From Astropecten irregularis (taxonomy: Eukaryota > Echinodermata > Asteroidea > Paxillosida > Astropectinidae), in assembly GCA_963971285.1 (NCBI GenBank), contig OZ020261.1, positions 1,798,001-1,862,000 of the forward strand: 64,000 bases of DNA, in the 5' to 3' direction. The notes beneath the pieces are model-generated. The model was given only the letters and a program-made list of their open reading frames with translations, was not told the DNA's origin and did not search any database. The position numbers and the translations under genes are program-made. This document shows positions 24,701-32,600 of the stretch, in pieces. The stretch's first letter is position 1. Each line of letters opens with the position of its first letter.

Positions 24701-27700
24701 ATTGAGCGTGTGCACACAGCCATTACTGGAGATAAGAAACAACACACTAGTAGACACATGGCAGGCCCTAGCAACCAATTGTAGGTCGGGCTGGCTCGCA
24801 TTCTGTGTCAAATGAAAAGAAATTAATTTACCGTAAAATATAGGCTCTTCCTATCAAAATGGGGCAAAGTTTTATTTAATAAGTATTTTGAGCACACACA
24901 AAAATGTATGAAAAATCTGGCTTAAAGGTACAATATAGGATTGGTAATACCAGTAATTACAGTCGTACCCAACAGAAATATTCACAGATTTACCTTTTAC
25001 CTATAACATTCAGGGTATGAAGATTCGGATGCTGGTAGAAACATACCGTTATAATATTTCCTCCTGAAATGGTGTATTACCCAGAAATTAGTCAAACAAC
25101 GACCGTAAACAGTTTTGATCTCGGGGTAAGATCAAAACCATTCTTCATGCTTTATGCGAAAAATTGGGTCAGGTTTTTACTATTTTCTTGTGACTCAGAT
25201 GTCCGATTGAGCTCAAATTCTCACAGGCTTATTATTTCATGTACATGCTTGATCAGACAAAGTGTGAGTTATGTTCTGTGACCTTTACCAATCATGTAAT
25301 ATACCTTTAAAGGCCTGCGTATAATTACCTGTACCCATATATGTCGCAGTGCAGTAGCTGCCACTTTGAAGTCGACGACGACAGACGCTCGATCCTCGGA
25401 GAGGCGGGGCCCGCCGCCCAGGATGTGGGCGTCCAATTGGTTCTTGAGTCGGTAGGCGTCCGAGTGCCATGTGAAATACAGCCCTACTGGACAAGGGTCA
25501 CTAAACAACGTACATGGGGGACAAAAAATAATCATCACTTTGAATTCAATGTTGTAGTCGACTACCAAAACTCGAGTACCAAAACTCTGGGCCAAGTACG
25601 AGTACAAAGAAATCGAAAACAGTGGAACGCCGCTATAACAAACATGGCGGGATGCACAGATATTGTTAAAGGAATTTTTAAGGGACGAGTCCGAGTATGA
25701 AATTACAAGAACGTGGCGAGTTATTGAACTTGAGTTTAACTCAAGTTCCAGTTTGAATATGAGTACTCCAACCTTTGAAAAAAAATACATGTAATGCTTG
25801 ATATTGCGACACGTAAAACTCTTTATTTAGCGCATGTTAGACCCATTTTGGAATACGGGTCCGAGATCTGGAATCCTAGTGCTAAAGGTCTTAATAATGC
25901 CATTGAAAAAGTCCAGAGGCGTGCCACTAAATTTATTCTTAGGAGTTCTGCCCCGTATGAGGAGCGGCTAAAAGATTTAGACCTCCTCAACCTAGAAAAT
26001 CGTCGTAAACTCAAAGATAATGTCCTTTTTTTCAAGGGCCTCCAGAATTTGACATCTATTATAATTGATGACAAGGTTAGTTTCCGCAACACTGATTCTC
26101 ACAATTTGAGATCTTCCGATTCAATTACTCTTATTCCCAACAAATGTAAAACTGGTATTTTTAGGCAAACCTTTTTTAACCGCATATACAATTCCTGGAA
26201 CGAAATCCCATCTAACATAAGAAATTCCCAAGAGTTTTCTTTTTTTAAACAAGGTCTATTCAAGCACTACCACACAAGCCATTGATACACAATCCAGCTA
26301 CTGACGGGTGAAATTTGGGGTTCTCTTTACCTGTTTATTATTTATTTTTTTATCATATCTCCTATATCTTGCCGGAGTTTTAATAAGTAGTATCTCCCAT
26401 CTTTTAACATTTTTTTTTTACTAGGAATATTATTTTATCTTTGTACTCGGTTGTTTGCCTGTTAATTGTGCCTGTCCTTTGTCAGTCTGTCTCTTGGTTT
26501 TTGATGTTGTAAAGGGTCCCCATTTTGTGGGCCTGTGTGCCTGTTCGGGGCTTCCCTCTTGCACTACGTGTCTTTTAATGTTTCTGTGCAATAAAGGTAA
26601 TAAAATAAAAAATAAAATAAAAATTAGGCCACTGTGCTCAATAGCAGCCGGCATACATGTACATGTAGAATACAAGAAATTTAACAAAATGAAAGTGGTA
26701 TGTGCATGGTTTCATGGCTTCTGAATGCTAAATGAACAAAGATAATACACCGATCCAGTAGGCCACGCCCCTTAACAATTTGGCCAATCACAATGCGTTA
26801 TTTAAGGTCCGACAAATTGCCACCATTTTGTCCGACATAACGGCATGAATTTTGTATTCTTTAGTGCACACTTTTCGTTGAGTTTACTTTTGTTTTGTAT
26901 GTACAAGGCGATTCTTTTACAAACCAGAGTTTTATTCTTCACCATGGTCAGCGGTGTTAAATATTTCCATTATATTCCTGGCTCTCGATGCCCTGGCTGA
27001 AAGTAAAGGTACATTTTTGGCCTTTTGCAAAACCAAAGTCCAACTCAGAGAGAAGTGTTTATGTGATTGAGTGTATGTGATTCGTCGCGTGTGGGCGATC
27101 GTGACACATGATGTGCGTGCGCGTGTGCGTTGTTGCTAGGACGTTGCTATGGTGGGCGTGGCCTACTGGATCGGTGTATTGACTGTCATCAAATAACCAC
27201 AAGGGAAACTGACTGAATTTGAAGTCATTGAAAGCGAACAAAGAAAAATTTACTGGAGCGGGATTCGAACCGGCGACCTCCTAAATACCATACAGTGCTC
27301 TACCAACTGAGCCATCCAGCCCTACGTTGGTGGTAACCCTAATAGTCAATTATCTTTATTCGTTTGACAGTCAGAAGCCATGAAACCACGCACACACCGC
27401 CATACCCTAAGGATTATTTCACCAATACACGCAGCAATGCTTCGTTCACTTTTCACAGATAATTGACTACATGTATTAGGGTTACCACCAACGTACGGCT
27501 GGATGGCTCAGTTGGTAGAGAACCTGTACGGTGTCCTGAAGGTCGCCGGTTCGAATCCCGCTCCAGTAAATTTTTCATTGTTCATTAAATATAATAGAAA
27601 GCAAACGAATATTACCTGGGCCAAATCGTGATGGCAAGAGGTGAACAGTAGAGGGCGCACTTTGGGCAGTTCTGGAGCAGCGTTGTAGGTGGACCGATGC

Positions 27701-29654
27701 TATGCTTAACATCTGTTGTCTCTGAAAACAAAGAACGATCGAAACAAAAATGTGTTTTTGTCCAAAAAGATACCGCACAATAAAGGATGTTTAGAGATCG
27801 AGTTACATGTACACAATGTATATAAACCTACCCTTTAGTTTAATGGAAGATTTTGAATAAAATGTTACTTTACAAAGGTACTATCTTTGGTAAAGTTGAT
27901 AGAACTACTGCGGTCTGTTCATAATTTGATTTGTCATGGAATAAAAACAAACTTGTGAAATTTTCAGCTCAACTGATCATTGGAAACAGTAGAAAACAGC
28001 CAAAAACCGTTGCAATTGTTCAGTTGTTACGCAAAATTGTGAGCCTGGGTAATTGTAATTGTGAGGTTTTAAATGATCTCAGTGATCAAAACTGTTTTGG
28101 GTATTTTGTTTTAGTAATTTCTGGAAAAATACAGCATTTTAGGGGGAAATATTTCAGGAAAAGTTTGCTAGCTCTTACCAAAGGTTATGGTCCTTGTGCA
28201 AACACTGAACTGGCAGCCATCTTGACCCTCCAGTGTATGACCTTCGACCCAGATGACCCGACCTCTGCTCTCGTCAATGGCAACAGCCTGCAGCTCAGCA
28301 TCCTGGGAAACGCAGAGGTTGATGTTGCCAAGGTGGACCCAGCCGCCATTGTCCGAGTACGACCACGATTTTAGAGTGCCGTTTCCGTGAGCCTGTCCGG
28401 AAATAAAAGTCCAAAGGTCAATTAGGTCATCAAACTCATCGTAAGTATCAATCGTAGGACTTATGATGCCTAACCAATTTTTGGAATTTTTAATTATGGT
28501 TTATTTTATTGGGCAATTGACATTTTTGTGCTAAGCAATTTTTTGTGCTGATATGAGCAGCTCAATTAAATTGGCCTCAGAATACATGGCAAAGCTTATC
28601 GTACAAGTAGTTGGTGTTATGCTGGTACCAGCTACTTTGCGGAAAATTCAGTGATCCATGCAGTTATGCAAGTTGCAAGCCAGGAAGTGAATATTTGGTT
28701 TTCGCTTCCGTTTGTTTATGCTGGTAATGTGGTATACATGTGTACATGATGGTATATATGCATAAGCTGTGTGCATTACATAGAGAGGTATGTACTGCAC
28801 ATGTATGGAGTTGTGCCTTGTACTGATGTCTTCAAGAATAAACGAAGACTAGCCGTCAAAAGATGGTGTCTTAATCCACCAAGATGTCTTTAATTCCACC
28901 GTCATGACATCTTTGGGTGCATTCGTTTAGCTATTAACACAGGTCAGCCCTTAATGGGAATGGTCGTGCTATACTGCACAAAACAATCGAGAGAATGGTG
29001 ATGAGGTTGAATGGTGAAGAGGTTGATTTGTGTTGACCCGGGGGAGCTAAACGAATGCAACCTTTAATCCACCAAGATGGCATCTTTAATCAATCCACCA
29101 AGATGGCATCTTTAACCCACCAAGATGGCATCTTTAATCCACCAAGATGGCGCATCTTTAATCCACCAAGATGGCATCTTTAAATCCACCAAGATGGCAT
29201 CTTAAATCCATCAAGATGGCATCTTTAATCAACAAGCATGGCATCTTTCATCCATAAACATGGCATCCGCAATGTAGCGCCCTCATGAGGCCAACCTTAC
29301 TATGTAAAACAGAGCAGGTCGTTTCTTCAGGACGCAGATGTCAATTATCGGTGATGTCACCTGTCGGACAGTCAGCGTTCTCTTCCCTTCAGGTATCTGC
29401 AGAAAACACAAAAACTAACATTAAAACCATATATAAATCATGACCATGGGTAGTTTCCAAACATAGGCTCCGGCTCCGGCTCTGTCATCCAAATGCTACA
29501 AATACATAGGTTGTAGTCTTTCATTGAAGCTGAAGCTCAATTCCAGCTCTGTTCAAACAGAGTATCCACTGCCAAGCCGTAGCCAAGCATACAAGTAGGG
29601 ATACTTTGATTTACTTCATGCATGCACGAGATGAAGCCAGAGCCAGAACCAAAA

Positions 29655-29685
<31 letters not shown>

Positions 29686-32600
29686 CGAGGTCTGAAAAAG
29701 GCCCAGGTACATGGTATCTCAGAGATTTGACCTTTAACATGTTAGGGTCACAAATCAATATAAAGTTTGCGTGAATTGTATTTTGTGGTAGGTGCAGAGG
29801 ATTAGGGTTAATATCAAAATACCATGGTAACCATACACAAGTACCTTTTGATTGATGGGACCTGAATCAAAGGTCCTCATTGCTTGCCCCTCCTTGAGTG
29901 ATACAAAGAGATGACGTGTACACCCCCACACGGAATGGATCTGTCCGGCTTCGAGGTCATCACGGAATAGGTCATCCAAATCCTAAAAGCAGATTATCAA
30001 ATACCATCACCATCATTATACCCTGTGAGTCGTACATGTAGGTAAATCTGTGCTCAGATTTTGATATGCTACCAAAGCATTATGCAAATTAGGCTTGCCC
30101 TTCATGTGGATGAGCAATGTATACTCAGCGTTTGTTGAGTGCACATGAAAAAAACGTGTGCTGGCTCAGGTAGGATTCAAACCCACAACCTCCTGCTTAC
30201 TTTGCCACTGACCCTAGCTAGCTCGATGACCTAGCAGTATGGCATCTGCACTAGTAAGCAGGAGGTCGTGGGTTCAAATCCCACCTGAGCCAGCGTGTAA
30301 TTTTTTCATCGTGTGTGCATTAACCCTAGCAGGCATTGAGACCACAATTCACCACTCATGGTTTACACAGTGGCACACACACACGGTCATACACTGTGTG
30401 TGTTGGTTGTGGTCCGTTGTGGTGTACAGTAAAGCTCCTCTGTGGCACATGTCAAACGTTAGGGTTAAAACAAGCACTGACTATGCATTGCTCATGCACG
30501 TCAGTGAAGGGCATGCCTAATTTGCATATTATTTATCTCACGACCAAATTGAATACCAAAGTATGAAATGACCTTTTAATAAGAAAGATGTAATATCTCA
30601 CGTCAAAATAACTCTACAATTGTACACGAACAACTATGCACATTCTACTTTTATTTCAATTTCTCCCATTGATTCAAAGCAGTTGTATAGTATAATTTTC
30701 CTACAATCTTTAAAATCGAAATGGTCACCAACATTAAAGTTTAGTAGAAGTACATGAAACCTACATGTATACATGTTAACATGTAAAAACCAAATCACAA
30801 GTAATTTATAAACTGCTTCTGCTGCAAACTGCTCATCAACTAAAACAATGACCATAAAATGCTTGGATTCAAAATTGGGGGGGGGGGGCGACTACGTTTC
30901 GACCCTAGCAGGATCTTTCTCAAAGGCTAGCTAGCCGAAGTTGAGAAAGATCCTTCTAGAATTGAAACATAAGGCCATCATAACTGTAGGTAAATAACAA
31001 AAAAAATAAGAAATTTAACTAGGTATTTTCAAGACATCATTCCAATCATGTACATATGAACATACTTTTCAAAATGATACAGATTTACCATGAACGAATT
31101 TTGTCTAAATCAAATTTCAAATATTTAAAAGACAAAACGAACGTATACTTTACATGTAGGCCTAAGTAGGTCTCTTTACAAAAAGATGCTTTCCTTTCTT
31201 TTATAGTTTTAGGCCCCAACCAGCCAACAGTCCATAAACATCAAATTTTTCACCATTTATTTTCATGCAATCATATGCATTAAGAAGATGCCCAATGGTG
31301 ACTGAGTAGATTATATAATAGACCTACATGTACAGTCCTGAAGCTACAAAACCATGAAGTCTGTAAATACCAACGAAAAATGATGGTACCATTCCTTTAT
31401 CCAAGCTTCTAAGTTTTATCTATGTTTTTGCTTACATATTTTTCTAAGGCCAAATAACCTACTCAGGAAAGTGATTTTGGTTCAAATGGGAACGATTCAT
31501 CTGTTTGACTCACTCAAGTAAATGATAAATGAAAAAAATATAATCAACCAATTTTCTGGGGGCATAAAAATAATTTGATGTCTCTGAGATGAAAAGTAGG
31601 CCTAATTAATTTAGTCAATTCTCACAAAAACTGTAACATTTAAGGCAGCAACAGGCCTACAGTGTATCTTTACAGGAACATTCTATGAACATCTTCTTTA
31701 TAGTTTATACCACTCGGTGACACCTATCTGCGAACATTGCTTCTTTCTTGTTTTTGTTTTCATCCCAAATCAATAATGAGTTATCACCTCACCAATAATA
31801 AAATGTATTACAGTAGAGACAGTTGGTTCAACTGTAGGGCAAGAGATCACAGAGTTTGGATCAAGTTTCTTTGAGACAATGGAGGCAATTGCCTTGGTGC
31901 CCTTCGGGCCCTTCATGCCCTTGGTCGTTTCTCTGCAGCAAACAAATGTTGCAAGCCCTTAAAACATTTTACAATCCTGTCAAGAATCTGTCTGGCACAA
32001 CAAATCCCATTTCCTTAGCCTGAGCCAGATCTGAATGCAGTGACACTCCAGGTCCACCAACACTTGTCTCCCAGAGGTCGTATCCCACTCCTGCCACCAT
32101 TTCTCTCACACGTTCTACTGTGTTGGGTGTGGTGTCCGGCCGTAGGAGTGTCAGGGAACATCCACCACCCCCAGCGCCTGTCAGCTTGGAGTGGAGGCCA
32201 TGTTTGGCGGTAAGGGAGCAGAGCTGCTCCAGGGCTGGATGGGAGACGCCAAGAATCTCAAGGAACTTTTGATTCATGTCAATCAGCTCCTCGAGATGCT
32301 CGTACTGATGCACTGACTGGCTGCCTTCTCCAACTGGATGGCTTCCACTTCCAGCAATCTGATTAGCTTCCTCCTTCAAGGAATCTGATTGGATTGTTGT
32401 ACTCACTAACCCACGCCCTTCTTCCTTTGATTGACCAATCACAAGCTCCTCAAAGAGTGACTGGCAGGTCTGGGAAATAGCTTCAACAGACTCCAACACA
32501 GGGGTGATGATGGAAGGGTACTTCTCATACTTCTTCCGAACACCCGCAACGAGGGCTTTAGTGCTGCGTGGGATCTTTGTGTTTATCAGGAGAATGCGTA

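Noticed and set aside
25441-25494. Alternative HPS6 exon 6 acceptor at GTCCAG|TAGGG
   Set aside because: With phase 2 from exon 5 it gives a frame without HPS6-like sequence; the TTTAG|TGACCC acceptor at 25501 keeps the conserved LYFTWHSD frame.
25341-25700. 119-codon plus-strand frame
   Set aside because: Antisense of HPS6 exon 6 and its intron; the minus frame matches HPS6 and joins in phase.
27495-27570. tRNA gene (foldable tRNA-like sequence with good A and B boxes)
   Set aside because: It belongs to a dispersed SINE family with the same leader and tail at several places in the window, so it is a tRNA-derived SINE body and not a tRNA gene.
27931-28374. 147-codon plus-strand frame
   Set aside because: Antisense to HPS6 exon 4 and an adjoining MITE; no domain.
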